From Ascaphus truei (Eukaryota; Chordata; Amphibia; Anura; Ascaphidae): a stretch of DNA of 64,000 nucleotides. Location: contig CM071579.1 in assembly GCA_036426205.1 (NCBI GenBank), positions 19,559,118 to 19,623,117 on the forward strand. The letters run 5' to 3'. The position numbers and the translations under genes were made by a program. The notes under the pieces were generated by a model, which worked only from the letters and a program-made list of their open reading frames with translations, searched no databases and was not told the origin of the DNA. Shown one piece after another: positions 44,345-54,955 of the stretch (within the stretch, counting starts at the first letter, position 1; each line of letters opens with the position of its first letter).

Positions 44345-45470
44345 GAAAGTGTTTCCTCTGCTCTCTTCCTCGCTGCTCTCTTCCTCGCTGCTCCTTTCCT
44401 CTGCTCCCTTCCTCACTGCTCATTTCCTCTGCTTCCTTCCTCGCTGCTCCTTTCCTCTGCTTCCTTCCTCGCTGCTCCTTTCCTCTGCTCTCTTCCTCGC
44501 TGCTCATTTCCTCTGCTCTCTTCCTCTCTGCTAATTTCCTCTGCTCTCTTCCTCGCTGCTCCTTTCCTCTGCTCTCTTCCTTGTTGCTCCTTTCCTCTGC
44601 TTTCTCCCTTGCTCCTCCTTTCCTCTGCTCCCTTCCTTGCTGCTCCTTTCCTCTGCTCTCTTCCTTGCTGCCCCTTTCCCCTGCTCCTTTACTCTGCTTT
44701 CTCCCTTGCTGCTCCTTTCCTCTGCTCTCTTCCTTGCTGCTCCTTTCCTCTGCTCCCTTCCTCGCTGCTCATTTCCTCTGCTCTCTTCCTCTCTGCTAAT
44801 TTCCTCTGCTCTCTTCCTCGCTGCTCCTTTCCTCTGCTCTCTTCCTTGTTGCTCCTTTCCTCTGCTTCTCCTTGCTGCCCTTTTCCTTCCCCTGCTGCTT
44901 TACTCTGCTTTCTCCCTTGCTGCTCCTTTCCTCTGCTCTCTTCCTCTCTGCTAATTTCCTCTGCTCTCTTCCTCGCTGCTCCTTGCCTCTTCTCTCTTCC
45001 TTGTTGCTCCTTTCCTCTGCTTTCTCCCTTGCTGCCCCTTTCCCCTGCTGCTTTACTCTGCTTTCTCCCTTGCTGCTCCTTTCCTCTGCTTTCTCCCTTG
45101 CTGCTCCTTTCCTCTGCTCCCTTCCTCGCTGCTCCTTTCCTCTGCTCTTTCCTCGCTGCATCTTTCTCCTGCTCCATTCCTCTGCTTTCTCCCTTGCTGC
45201 TCCTTTCCTCTGCTTTCTCCCTTGCTGCTCCTTTCCTCTGCTCTTTTCCTCACTGCTCCTTTCCTCTGCTCCCTTCCTCGCTGCTCCTTTCCTCTGCTCC
45301 CTTCCTCGCTGCTCCTTTCCTCTGCTCTTTTCCTCGCTGCCCCTTTCCCCTGCTTTCTCCCTTGCTGCTCCTTTCCTCTGCTTTCTCCCTTGCTGCTCCT
45401 TTCCTCTGCTCCCTTCCTCGCTGCCCCTTTCCTCTGTTGTCTCCCTTGCTGCTCCTTGCCTCTCTCTCTT
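44345..45470. repeat. 28-bp pyrimidine-rich minisatellite (about 40 copies)
   Basis: The unit TTTCCTCTGCTCCCTTCCTC plus GCTGCTCC repeats with variants (CTCTTCC, TTGCTGC, GCTAA). The plus strand is almost stop-free, so frames of up to 401 codons appear in all three registers with a 28-residue periodicity (LLSSAPFLAAPFLCSLP type). They are by-products of the repeat and not genes. Confidence 0.9.
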
Positions 45471-46760
45471 GATTTTGTCCTTCTTTACGCAACTTATAAC
45501 CCCCCAGACGTATCTCTGATGCTGAGGTGACACACTGGGCTTACGACCAGACAGCACACTGGGTGTGTGTGATACAATGGGTTTTATATCCACCCTGTCC
45601 ACTCCCCTCCAAAAAACCTTGTGATCCTAGGAAAAGGATCACCAAACAACTTATACAACATACATGTAATATCACAATTAACACTAACACTGCACGTGTG
45701 TATATCAGTGTCAGTGGATATTGAGCCCCCCAAACCTGGGTATAGTGGGTTAGTGATGGGGCCGGCTCACCGTGAGAACACATTGTATATTGACTGTTGC
45801 AGGCCTGTACTTCAGAAAGGATGCTTCGGTACCGCTCTGCTTTGTAGCCGTCGAGAGACCCCTCCAACCGATCACGTCCCGGCCGGGATCTGCTGCTCCT
45901 ACTGCCATGTGCATGCGTGAACACTCTGCAACCCTCGACCTGACCCGGTAACACTCAGGTTCGCGCAGATCTGATTTAATCATGGCCGCTCCCCCCCCCC
46001 CCCTTTTTAAAGGTTCCTCTCCCTCTTAGTCCCTCCTCTTCCACAGCCATTATCATTGGCTGCTCTGATGTCCATCAACAGTCACATGTTCATAGAACAT
46101 TGGAGAGGAGCCTGCCAGGGGGGCAGTGCGGGGGTGTGGATCTCCTCACACAGGGGGTTACATATAGTTTTGTATCTTTCTGTTGCTTTTATGCCGAACC
46201 CACTCCCCTCTCTGCCGGTGCAAAATGGCATCAGGGGAAGGGAGGGGCGTGTTAATGGAGGCAGAAGCATTTTGTTTCCGTTTCGATTATGTATATCTGA
46301 GTTTGAGGGTCAGATTAAGCCGGACGGGAATTATTCCCGGGACCCAGAATCAGAGGAATCCCTGCTTAATCCCCGTGCCACATAGTAACACACATAACAT
46401 TTTAATTAAATGCAAAATTAACTGTCACATTACAAACAATTGAAGCAGAAAAAAAAGTCGACCAATACATATTTGCCTTTCAAGGATTTTGCTAATTTAA
46501 ACTAAAAAAAAAAAAAAGGCACACGATAATTTGCAGGTTAAATTTACACGGGAGCTACAAAAGTGGGTTATTTTATTTAACAGAATTAAAAATAATTATG
46601 TTGAGCTTTTGAAATGAGCAGCTCATTGTTTCGTCAACCAAACTCCAACATTTAATTTCCTTAAAAAGATACGATATTTCAAACATATTTGGTACTGTAG
46701 CTCAAGAAAAAAATAATATTTTGACAGTGCTTGAAATGATTGGTACAGGAGACGGGGTGG
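45471..46760. other. Unassigned non-coding stretch
   Basis: No domain is seen in the short frames. A C run sits at 45989-46001 and an A run at 46503-46517. Confidence 0.35.
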
Positions 46761-46774
46761 AAATACTCTCAGGG

Positions 46775-47790
46775 GTGGGCCGGGCCGCAGACGCATTTCC
46801 CGGGGCTCAGGACTAGAGTTACGACCGCATCCACCTCCATGTCTTTCAAGCCCCCCCCTATTTCACACCTCACGAGCCCCCCCTATTTCACACCTCACTC
46901 CGTCCTCCTATTTCACATCTCACGAACCCCCTCTATTTCATCCCCTCTTCCCATGTATTTCTGTGCCCTCCGTCTCACTCCCTCCCTTCCTTACTCAAAC
47001 CCTCTCACTCTCCCCCCTCTATCCCTTACCCCACTCTCACTCAATCCCTCCCCCCCCAGCCTTGCATGTATCTCTCTCCCATGTCTCACTCTTACTCTCT
47101 CTTTTTCTCACTCACTCCCTTACCCCCTCTCTCCTCTCACTCTCCCCCCCTCCATCAATTACCCCACTCACTCAATTCCCCCTCCTCACACTCATTCACT
47201 CCCCCTCCTCACTGACACACACAATCCCTGCCACAAAATACATACAAAATCCTCCCCACCCCCCAAATACATATTAAAAAAACACCCCCCAAATACATAG
47301 AACCCCCCACCCCCAAATGCTTATAACCTCCCCCCGCCCCAAACCACCCAAACACACCCCTCCCCCCCAAAACCCAAACCCACCCCCCCCCTCCCAAAAT
47401 CAAAATTAATCCCCCCCCCCCCCCAATGCATAAAAAAAAACACGCCCCAAAACATACAACCCCCACCCTCCAAAACACATTTTTTTTTTAAAACCCCACC
47501 AAATAAATACAGACTTACCTATCTTTGGGACGGTCTCCGGCCTCTGCTGCCCCCGCTGTCCCCCAACTTCTTTGCTTGGCTGCCGGTCCTCTCTTTGCCG
47601 CCCTGGCTCTCCCCCAGCTGCGGGCCTCCCCTTCTGATTGTCCCACGCCAAGCCTATGACGCTGACGCACACCGGGCCTCTCTCTCGTGCCGGTGCGCGC
47701 CAGAAGCAGGGCTCGGCTTCAGGCGCGAGCCGACGTCAGAAGCTCGGCGGGGACCGGGTGCCGGGCAAAAAAGTTGGGGCCCGGCCAGAG
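46775..47790. repeat. C-rich interspersed element, copy 1
   Basis: CCGGGGCTCAGGACTAGAGT near the left, runs of CCCCCCTATTTCACACCTCA, a block of imperfect CCCCCCAAATACATA repeats (47250-47480) and the right part AATACAGACTTACCT...GGTCTCCGG all recur in the same order at 49692-51150. Ends are less clear here than in copy 2. Confidence 0.6.
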
Positions 47791-49049
47791 GTGATTTTCC
47801 TCACAGAGACGCGTTCTCCAATACTCTGGACATGCGCGTCGGTCAAACGTTAACGCAGGTTATTAACGCATGCGATAAAGACGCATTACTCGCGCGTGCG
47901 TTACAAAAATCAAATGCAAAACCTGTTATAATATTGAGAGATTTTATATTTTTACACTTAAGTTTTCCCATTATTTATAGTGTCCTCATTTTCATTAATA
48001 TTGTTGAGATATGTATGGATATACATTATTTTACACCCATACTTAATACAGTCCTTATTACATTATGCACCATATTAGTTCATACAACTGCTATGTACCT
48101 TTGAAGTCGCCCTGGGAAACAGCTCTGTGCTGTCATGTGGTGGAATAAGTGAGACTATATATATATATATATATATATACAAATGTTCCATGTACCACTC
48201 ACTTAAAAATGGAGGGGAAAAAAAAGGTTTGCAATTTGCTTTGAAAGAACGTCCGGTGTCACAGATAAGTTAATTAACGCAGTTCTGTTCCCCCCACCCG
48301 CCCCCAAAACAAAATAAAACTTCCTGAGATACTCCCGTAGAGGGCGCCAGTAGCCACTCAAAGCTCCCGCTCCCTGCGAGCCAATAGGAAGCCGTGATGT
48401 CATTAGGTTCGACTTCCTATTGGTCCGCAGGACGCGGGAACATGAAACGTTGCCGACATACCGGCACCCCCTTTGGAGGTAAATATCCCAAGAAGCAGGT
48501 GTCCCCCGGAGCGTAAATTAACGGGGTTCAGCTCTGGAGACCCCCTTCTTCAAACCTGTTTTTAAAAAAAAATTTTTACTTAAGTAAAAAAGAAAAGGCG
48601 CATGAATTTCTCCTTTAAGTGAGATAATATATCCCGGCAATGGTTAGAGATTTCATGCGGTATCACCGGGATTTACATGTGATAGCCAGCGGTGCGTACC
48701 AAACATTGCAGGATTGGTTTCCTGACATTATCTCTGCAAATAAGCAAAACCCAATCATGTCGATAGGATATATCAGAGTTACAAATCGCAGCACATTGTG
48801 AATGCTACTTCTGTTTTCTTCCCAGTTTGCTCACAGCTGTGACCTGGTTATTAGTCTTTAAATGGGAAGTCCAACCAAAGTGCAGGATAAATAGCTTATT
48901 TAAAAAAAAAATTAAAATTTATATCAACTTAGAAGTAAAAACCGAAGCTGCCTGGACTTCTGTGTAGGTGATGATCGTCCTGTAATTATTGCCCCCTCTG
49001 GGAACACTAAAACCCAGACAGAGACGCCTTCCCCTTGCACTGGGGCGGA
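47791..49049. other. Non-coding stretch
   Basis: Contains a (TA)n run at about 48156-48179 and a hairpin with inverted CCAAT motifs at 48375-48428. No gene is seen. Confidence 0.4.
48375..48428. repeat. Hairpin with inverted CCAAT boxes
   Basis: TGCGAGCCAATAGGAAG and CTTCCTATTGGTCCGCA are inverted arms (15 of 17 match), separated by 20 bp containing TGATGTCATTA. It may be the centre of a MITE. Confidence 0.6.
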
Positions 49050-49562
49050 ATCGGACGTGTGGTCGTGGCTGTTTTGCCGCAACCAAATGGCCGCCGACGC
49101 TTTGCCATCTGAAGCTGCCGCTGCTGGCCACTTTATCCACCACCCGCTAAGGTAAGTAAACCTCCTACCTTAAAGCCCTTACACTAAAACCCCCTACCCT
49201 AAAAACTCCCTAATCGTTAAAACCCTTAAAAACCCTAACCAGTAATTAAACTTATCTTAGAAGCGTCCGGCAGCGGGGATTCCAGCGAGGAATCGGCTGC
49301 GCCGGCGGCCCGTCTGCGGTGAAGCGACGGCGGACATTTGTCCCATTCCAACGGGATTAGGGTAGGGGATTAGGGTAAGGCGATAAAGTTTTGGGTAGGT
49401 GGTAGGGATTAACATTAGGGTTTTTTAGGGTATGGGGTAAGGTTAGGGGCTTACCTAGGTGGCAAAGCGAACGGCGGAGAGAGGTCACTGTGGCAAGGTC
49501 AGTAGCGGCTAAATGCCTGCATAGATTTGGTCGCAGCAAAATGACTGCAACCAAACGTCCCT
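49050..49562. mobile_element. Foldback MITE with telomere-like interior
   Basis: Left GGACGTGTGGTCGTGGCTGT and TTTTGCCGCAACC pair imperfectly with the right end (GGTCGCAGCAAAATGACTGC, AACCAAACGTCC). The left half has CCCTA/CCTTAAA-rich sequence and the right half the mirror TAGGG/TTAGGG-rich sequence. A shorter relative lies at 5780-5850. No transposase ORF. Confidence 0.6.
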
Positions 49563-49691
49563 ACACCGCTCCGGGGACCGCGCATTCACTCAAACTTCAG
49601 CGCGAATAGAAAGTTGAAGTCTGAGTGGATGTGAGTTTCCAAGGGGAGATTTTCTATTCCTGACAGACCGGAGGAGGCATTGACTACCAGG

Positions 49692-51150
49692 AGGGCTGCA
49701 GACAGATTTCCCGGGGCCCAGGACTAGAGTTACGTCCGGAGCCCCCCCGACCTGGCAGCATTGCGAGCTCCCCCCATTTCACACCTCAGGGGTCCCCCCC
49801 GTCTCACTCCCTCAATCACCCCCTAACTCTGCCCCTCCCACCTCAAATGTATTTCTCTCTCCAACGTCACTCTTACTCCCTCTTTTCCTCACTCACTCAC
49901 TCACTCCCTCTCTGACTCGCGCCCACCTTCCGTCAGCTAACCTACTCTCACTCAATCACCCCCTACAAAATACATATAACCCCATTGTAGGCGGACGCTC
50001 ACAGAGGTATGCAAGGGAGACTGATTATAGTGAAATTAAATAAGCCTTTTATTGCGCATGTTTCCTTAATATCAGGAAACCATCCAAACACGGGGTAAAC
50101 AAAGCTTCTATTCACTTGGGAGTATTTCTAGTGAAATACTATGCAATCCACCACTCCCTTTAGATAAGCATGTCTCCCAGCCCCAAACATATAGCATGAA
50201 ATAAGCAGATATAAAAAGTCTCATAAATGAAAGTCTTATCTGTTCCTTGTGGTTTGGAGTGAAAATCTTCTCTGTTCCTGCGTTGCTACCTTTCCTCGGG
50301 TTTTGTCAGCATTCAGGTTTAGACGTTTCCTCTGTGTCTTGAAAGCAGCTCTGCTGTTTCTTCTGGCAGGGCTCAAGACTGTTTGTCTCCAAGTTCAGCT
50401 CAGGTGTGATCTAAGGAGTCTCACTTCCTGTCTCAAAAGACAGGCTTTTCTAAGCCATCTAATCAGGCAGGTGGTGTTTGTTAATTGACTACCAGCAGTT
50501 AACCACCTCACTGCTGGATTAGAGGCACATTACCTGAACAGGTATAACTCCCCTGTTACACCCATCCCCCAATAAATATTAAAAAAACACCTACTCCCCT
50601 AATACATATTAAAAAGCCTCCCACTCCCCCAATACATTTTAAAAAGCCCCCCCAATACATATTAAAAAGACCCCCACCCCCTAATACATATAAACAAGAC
50701 CCCCACTCCCCCAATACATATAAACAAGACCCCCACTCCCCCAATACATATAAACAAGACCCCCACACCCCCAATACATATTTTTATAAAACAGACTTAC
50801 CTTGTGGATGGTCTGCGAGGGGGCTGTCCGGACGGCATTGCAATGTCCTCTCGCGGCCAGGCCCCGGCTCTCCCCAGCTGCCTGCTTGTCTCTATCCCTC
50901 TGTCCCATGCCGAGCTGGCGCACGCCGGATGTTAGGCCAAGCCTACTTCCGGCGTGCTGACGTCACAGAGGCCCCTCAGCACGGGACAGTGACAGAGGCC
51001 TGCAGGCATCTGAGAGAGAGAGCCGGGGGCCCAGCCGCGAGAGGACCGGCAGCCGAGCATGGCCTGAAGTTGGGGCAAACTTGCGCCACCAGGCCCCCCC
51101 AGCCAGTGGGCCCAGGACCTTCTATCCCCCCCCCCCCTGTCGGCGGCCCT
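49692..51150. mobile_element. C-rich element, copy 2, containing a solo LTR
   Basis: Left AGGGCTGCAGACAG and right CTGTCGGCGGCCCT are inverted (12 of 14). Flanks GACTACCAGG and GACTACCGGG look like a target duplication with one change. The element holds a block of CCCCCAATACATATAAACAA repeats (50570-50790) and is split by the LTR at 49986-50560. Confidence 0.6.
49986..50560 (-). mobile_element. Solo LTR nested in C-rich element (TSD CCCAT)
   Basis: Read on the minus strand it starts TGTAACAGGGGA and ends GTCCGCCTACA, with exact CCCAT duplications (49981-49985 and 50561-50565). Its first ~170 bp match the LTR at 4321. AATAAA is present near the end on the minus strand. The insertion is younger than its host element. 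Confidence 0.8.
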
Positions 51151-51154
51151 GACT

Positions 51155-52316
51155 ACCGGGAGGAACATCACCTATGCAGAGGTTAATGTAGGTTACTTTT
51201 ATTTATGCGTTTATACCATTTCAATTAGAAACCTTCTTTTTATTTTTAGCACCTTTTTGTCCTGTTTGTGGTGGTCCTGCCTCTTTAATTCCTGGAGATC
51301 CTGAGACAGTCCTGAAGGGACAGCAGCATCTGTAATGTTAATTATGTGTAGCAAGAACAAAGGAATGTATTTAGGACTGTCAGGTCACATTCTCACTGCT
51401 TAAACAGAAATATACAGGAGTGATTTTCAAATCATTATATGGGTGGAGCATTTTCTATGCAAATCCGGTTAACAATTGATGTGATTAGTGTGTATAAATC
51501 CCCATGCACTCCATTGGAAAACCAATTTCAGCAGAAGATGCAGAACTTCACTTGGCTGAAGTGTATCCAGTGTATTGTTTATCATAGTTAAAGTGCTACC
51601 TTTTTAGGAAATTATAGGTAGATTATAGAAAACCTATTATGATAACTAGATTTCTGATATTCAGTACTGTGAGATAATCCTAGTCCTCAAAAAAACCCAA
51701 CAGGTCATCTTTTAAGGATATCCCGGCTTCAGTACAGTCAAAATGAATGAGCCACCTGTGCTGAAGCAGGGGTATCCTTAATACCTGACCTGTTGGGGGA
51801 GGGGGTCTTGAGGACTGGAGTTAAACCATGACAAATGTATCCAGCAGTATATATAAACATCAGTCTTAAATGGTAACCAGTCTTCTTAAAGCATATACTA
51901 TTGACTGGTTAACCTGAGGTCTTTCAGAATTTGTATGATAATGAGTTTCAGTTGTTACTGTAGCTAGGAGGGCATATTCATTCTAAAGAAATACATTCTT
52001 GCAATGTCACCTAATGAACCCAAAGGAAAAAAGGCACAGACAAAGGTTAACAATGTTCCAAAAGATAGAAAGCCTCTTGCTACTGTAGCAAATGATGCAC
52101 ATTGGAAAGAACTTTTCACCATTCAACGCAGAATTTATAATATTCTAAAATGAACATACTTTAAAATTAGTTGAAATGTACTTAAATTGCATTGATCACT
52201 TAAAATTTGATTAGTATTATTTGGACAGCATTTGCAGTTAAAGAGCAGATTCTATTTTTGTAAACCACAAATATATATACCTTGTGTTTACTTTCAAAAT
52301 CTTGACTGCTTGATAG
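51155..52316. other. Intron sequence upstream of the synaptotagmin exon
   Basis: No exon is recognised. 51681-51826 is a CAGGGG-family MITE fragment. The rest is AT-rich and looks low-copy. Confidence 0.4.
51681..51826. repeat. CAGGGG MITE family fragment
   Basis: GAGCCACCTGTGCTGAAGCA, ACCTGACCTGTTGG and TTGAGGACTGGAGTT match the family. The left part is AGTCCTCA followed by an A run. Confidence 0.6.
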
Positions 52317-52437
52317 GATAACGTGGATCTTGGAGACTTGATGTTTTCGCTCTGCTATCTTCCGACTGCGGGAAGACTCACTATTACCATCATAAAGGCA
52401 AGAAATCTCAAGGCAATGGATATAACCGGAGCTTCAG
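52317..52437 (+). CDS. SYT9: Synaptotagmin exon, start of C2B domain
   Basis: This 121-bp exon reads D-N-V-D-L-G-D-L then [20 protein letters not shown] and [12 protein letters not shown]. This is the first part of the C2B domain of a vertebrate synaptotagmin of the SYT3/6/9/10 subgroup or SYT9 itself. C2B binds Ca2+ and acidic phospholipids in vesicle and granule exocytosis. An AG acceptor (TTGATAG) precedes it and a consensus donor GTAAGA follows. It ends in phase 1, so its last G joins AT of the next exon to make Asp, giving the SDPYVK Ca2+-binding loop. [21 protein letters not shown] fits SYT9 best by memory. Paralogues SYT6 and SYT10 differ at several of these positions. It is a single exon; upstream C2A exons were not found in the window. 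Confidence 0.85.
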
Positions 52438-53261
52438 GTAAGAAAGTTTCCAGCTGCCAGATCTTTAATTAGACACCTTTTTGTTTTTACGAAAAGCTAA
52501 AGTTTCAGACGAAACACAACATATTAATCATGGGACAGGAAATAATCAACCAAGGGAATAACATATTGTATAGGTGGAAGAGCAGAAACATGCATGCCAT
52601 CCCCTCGAGAGCTCACAAAAGAAAAGCTATTCTCTCCATAGCGCTCCCACTTCTGACACCTTGCAGGATACAAGCGTGAATACAGTATACAGTGGCAGTG
52701 TCCGTTAGGACAGAAAGCATTAGATATAAATCACATAAAACATGAAGGGTCTTCATATCAAAGTCTCCGAAGATTAGTTCAAAAATCAAGAAAGTCAGAT
52801 TTGTCAACAAACTCAGCTGGATTTTAGTGGTTTTTCTGCACTGACGTCATACTGGTTTTGAAGCCAGGGGAGACTGCTGATTGGTACAGATAAATAAGGA
52901 TTACAGGCCTGGTTGACACACGTCAGAGCTGCTGGGTGGCAGGGATAGTGTAACGTTATATGGGGCAGCGTTACCTGTGAAGAAACGCAGTGATAATCCC
53001 TGCCTCACGCTGTTCTGCAGTTAGTGAAGGAGAGATGTACTAGAGATGGGAAGAACCGTGAGCCAAGTTTGTGACTGTGGCAAACGCTGGATGTTCGCCG
53101 CTCATGAAAACTCCGCAAATGTACAAAATGTCACTAAAAGTACATTTCCCATAGAAAACTATACTATGTTGCCAATTTCCGTCAATATACTCTTAGCAAA
53201 AAATCACAAAGGTGGGAAATGTTAATACAGGCCCACAGCATGAAAAACACACGCAACATCT

Positions 53262-53770
53262 TTATGCTGACAAAAAGAAAGTTTTCTTCCAGCGCGTGGT
53301 CTTACTGCTCTTTTCCTTCCGTATATGTAAAACAAAGAACACACCACAAACAAGTGGTATAATAGGCGTACACAATCAAATTCTTATCTATAGAGAAGTA
53401 GAGAACTTAACACTTGCCTGTGTGTTGTTCCCGTAGTGTGTGCTCCTCTATGTTCTTTCTGCTGTTGCCATGCAGGCTCCTTCTCTCTCCTCCAGCAGCT
53501 GAAGCTTCTCTCCCGCAGGCACCAAAAAGCACTGACTCTCCCCAGCACTGCTCCTACCACACCTCCTCTCTGACCTCACACTTCCACCTGAAGAAGACTG
53601 GGAGCTGTAGTCCTCGGACCTCAAGTTTGTTACGTTCTCTACTTCTCTATAGATAAGAATTTGATTGTCGACGCCTATTATACCACTTGTTTGTGGTGTG
53701 TTCTTTGATTTACATATACGGAAGGAAAAGAGCAATAAGACCACCCGCTGGAAGACAACTTTCTTTTTCA
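53262..53770. repeat. Foldback: ~140-bp inverted arms
   Basis: 53262-53407 (AAGAAAGTTTTCTTCCAGCG ... CTATAGAGAAGTAGAGAAC) is inverted at 53635-53770 (TCTCTACTTCTCTATAGATA ... CTGGAAGACAACTTTCTTTT). The 230-bp centre is unrelated and includes CTCCTCCAGCAGCTGAAGC. The arms differ by small changes, so the duplication is not brand new. Confidence 0.75.
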
Positions 53771-53884
53771 CGATATCATATATAAGGAGGAGTTTGATTG
53801 ACCTCCTGGGACACCAGCGGTGGGACTCAAAGTAATTATTGCATTTGTCAAATAGGATTGGCGCCACTCCATTATCCTTTATTG

Positions 53885-53920
53885 TATGCTGATAAAAAGG
53901 GCTTTGCGAAACATCATATT
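53885..53920 (+). ncRNA. Hammerhead-like relic
   Basis: CTGATAA (G8 to A), AAAG/CTTT stem II with loop GG, a 2-nt GC, then GAAAC. Stem III and the cleavage site are not convincing. It lies just outside the foldback arm, the same arrangement as at 12.9 kb. Confidence 0.35.
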
Positions 53921-54302
53921 CTCGTGTGAATATCTTCGTGCATGTCCCTTTCACAGAGTACTTACCTTGTTCAACTATACTTCCAAACATCAGCCGATGA
54001 AACATTAGAACAGCCCAGCGGATAGGATGTTAATGGCTGAATCCCCAAAAGGTCTCGGCTTCATACAGTACAAACGAATCGTACATGTAAAGATCCCAAT
54101 GGCTGATTTCAGCTGATCTCTCATTGGCTGATTTCAGTAAAGACGTTTCAGTCCCATTTGATACATTTGCACCATGCAGTGCAGTTTCTGCGGGATCCTG
54201 TTTATGTTTCCATGCTAGATAGCTCGTTTCCCCTGTGCCATTAAAGCAGGGGCGTCCAACTCCAGTCCTCAAGGGCCACCAACAGGCCAGGTATTAGGGA
54301 TA

Positions 54303-54694
54303 AGGAGACAGGAAACACAGAGTGCACCAAAGGTAGGTAAAAGATGTATTATGCAGTACGAGTATAAACAAGTAGAGACTTACATGTAATGTAGCTGCAT
54401 TTCAGCGGATTCAGATAAAATATGTCCGTGTTGCCAAATACCGAGTCCAGGTGGAGTAGGGAGCAGAGTGAGTGTTGCGCTGAAAATCCCGCGCGCTGGG
54501 ATCAGCTCCGACTCGATGATACTTGCGGGTTCAAAGGTCTCACATGCACTTTGTGAGTGTGCGTCTCACTCGCTCACAGCTTCTTCCGATGGTGGATCTC
54601 CCAATGCCCAAATGCACAGGACGCAGGAGGGTGGGGGGGGGGGGGGGGGCTGGTACCACAACGCGTTTCACACTATGCAGTGCTTCGTCGGTTG
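54303..54694 (-). mobile_element. 392-bp hammerhead-bearing insertion (TSD TAGGGATA)
   Basis: TAGGGATA stands at 54295-54302 and again at 54695-54702, so the borders of the insertion are exact. Read on the minus strand, the element starts CAACCGACGAAGCACTGCAT, with a hammerhead fold in its first ~45 bases. A G-C-rich body follows, ending in TTTACCTACCTTTGGTGCAC and TTTCCTGTCTCCT. The TTGG.GCAC..T near the 3' end recalls the TTTGGTACACTTTTTTGG end of the 2.41-kb unit. No ORF. It is probably a small non-autonomous retroelement. Confidence 0.75.
54650..54694 (-). ncRNA. Hammerhead motif at the 5' end of the insertion
   Basis: Minus strand: core CCGACGA (U4 to C), extra A, 5-bp stem II GCACT/AGTGT (one wobble) with loop GCAT, GAAA, and ACGCGT palindrome followed by T at the cleavage position. 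Stem I GTGGTA/TACAAC pairs in 5 of 6 and includes bases right at the element border. Confidence 0.55.
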
Positions 54695-54955
54695 TAGGGA
54701 TATCTCTGCTTCAGCATTGGTGGCTTAATCAGTGGCTCAGTCCTATGCTGAAGCAGGGATATCCAGAAAACCTGACCTGTTGGTGGCCCTTGGGGACTGG
54801 AGTTGGCCGCTCCTGCATTAGATGATTGCACACTCCCCAGATTACAAAAAAAAACATCTTTAGCTGGTGTCTTGTGGGGGTGATTTTGGGAAACGTGCTT
54901 TTCTTCACAAAAAAGTACTAAAATACTAACCCATATTTCCTTCTGATCCTCACAG

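Larger units (their letters stand above)
54247..54815. mobile_element. CAGGGG MITE, split by a 392-bp insertion
   Basis: CAGGGGCGTCCAACTCCAGT (left) and GGACTGGAGTTGGCCGCTCC (right) are the family's inverted ends. Flanks CATTAAAG and CATTAGAT may be a decayed 8-bp hAT-type duplication. The middle is interrupted at 54303-54694 and resumes exactly afterwards (GATATCTCTGCTTCAGCATT). Confidence 0.7.
52438..54955 (+). other. SYT9: Intron between the two synaptotagmin exons (2518 bp)
   Basis: GTAAGA donor and CACAG acceptor bound it. It contains a foldback (53262-53770), a hammerhead-like relic (53.9 kb) and, 140 bp before the acceptor, a MITE carrying a nested hammerhead-bearing insertion. Confidence 0.8.

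Noticed and set aside
44230..45602. ORFs of up to 401 codons on the plus strand and 268 on the minus strand
   Set aside because: They arise from a 28-bp tandem repeat that lacks stops; residues repeat every 28 positions and there is no gene structure.
49360..49445. Interstitial telomeric repeat
   Set aside because: TTAGGG words are irregular and lie inside a foldback element with inverted ends.
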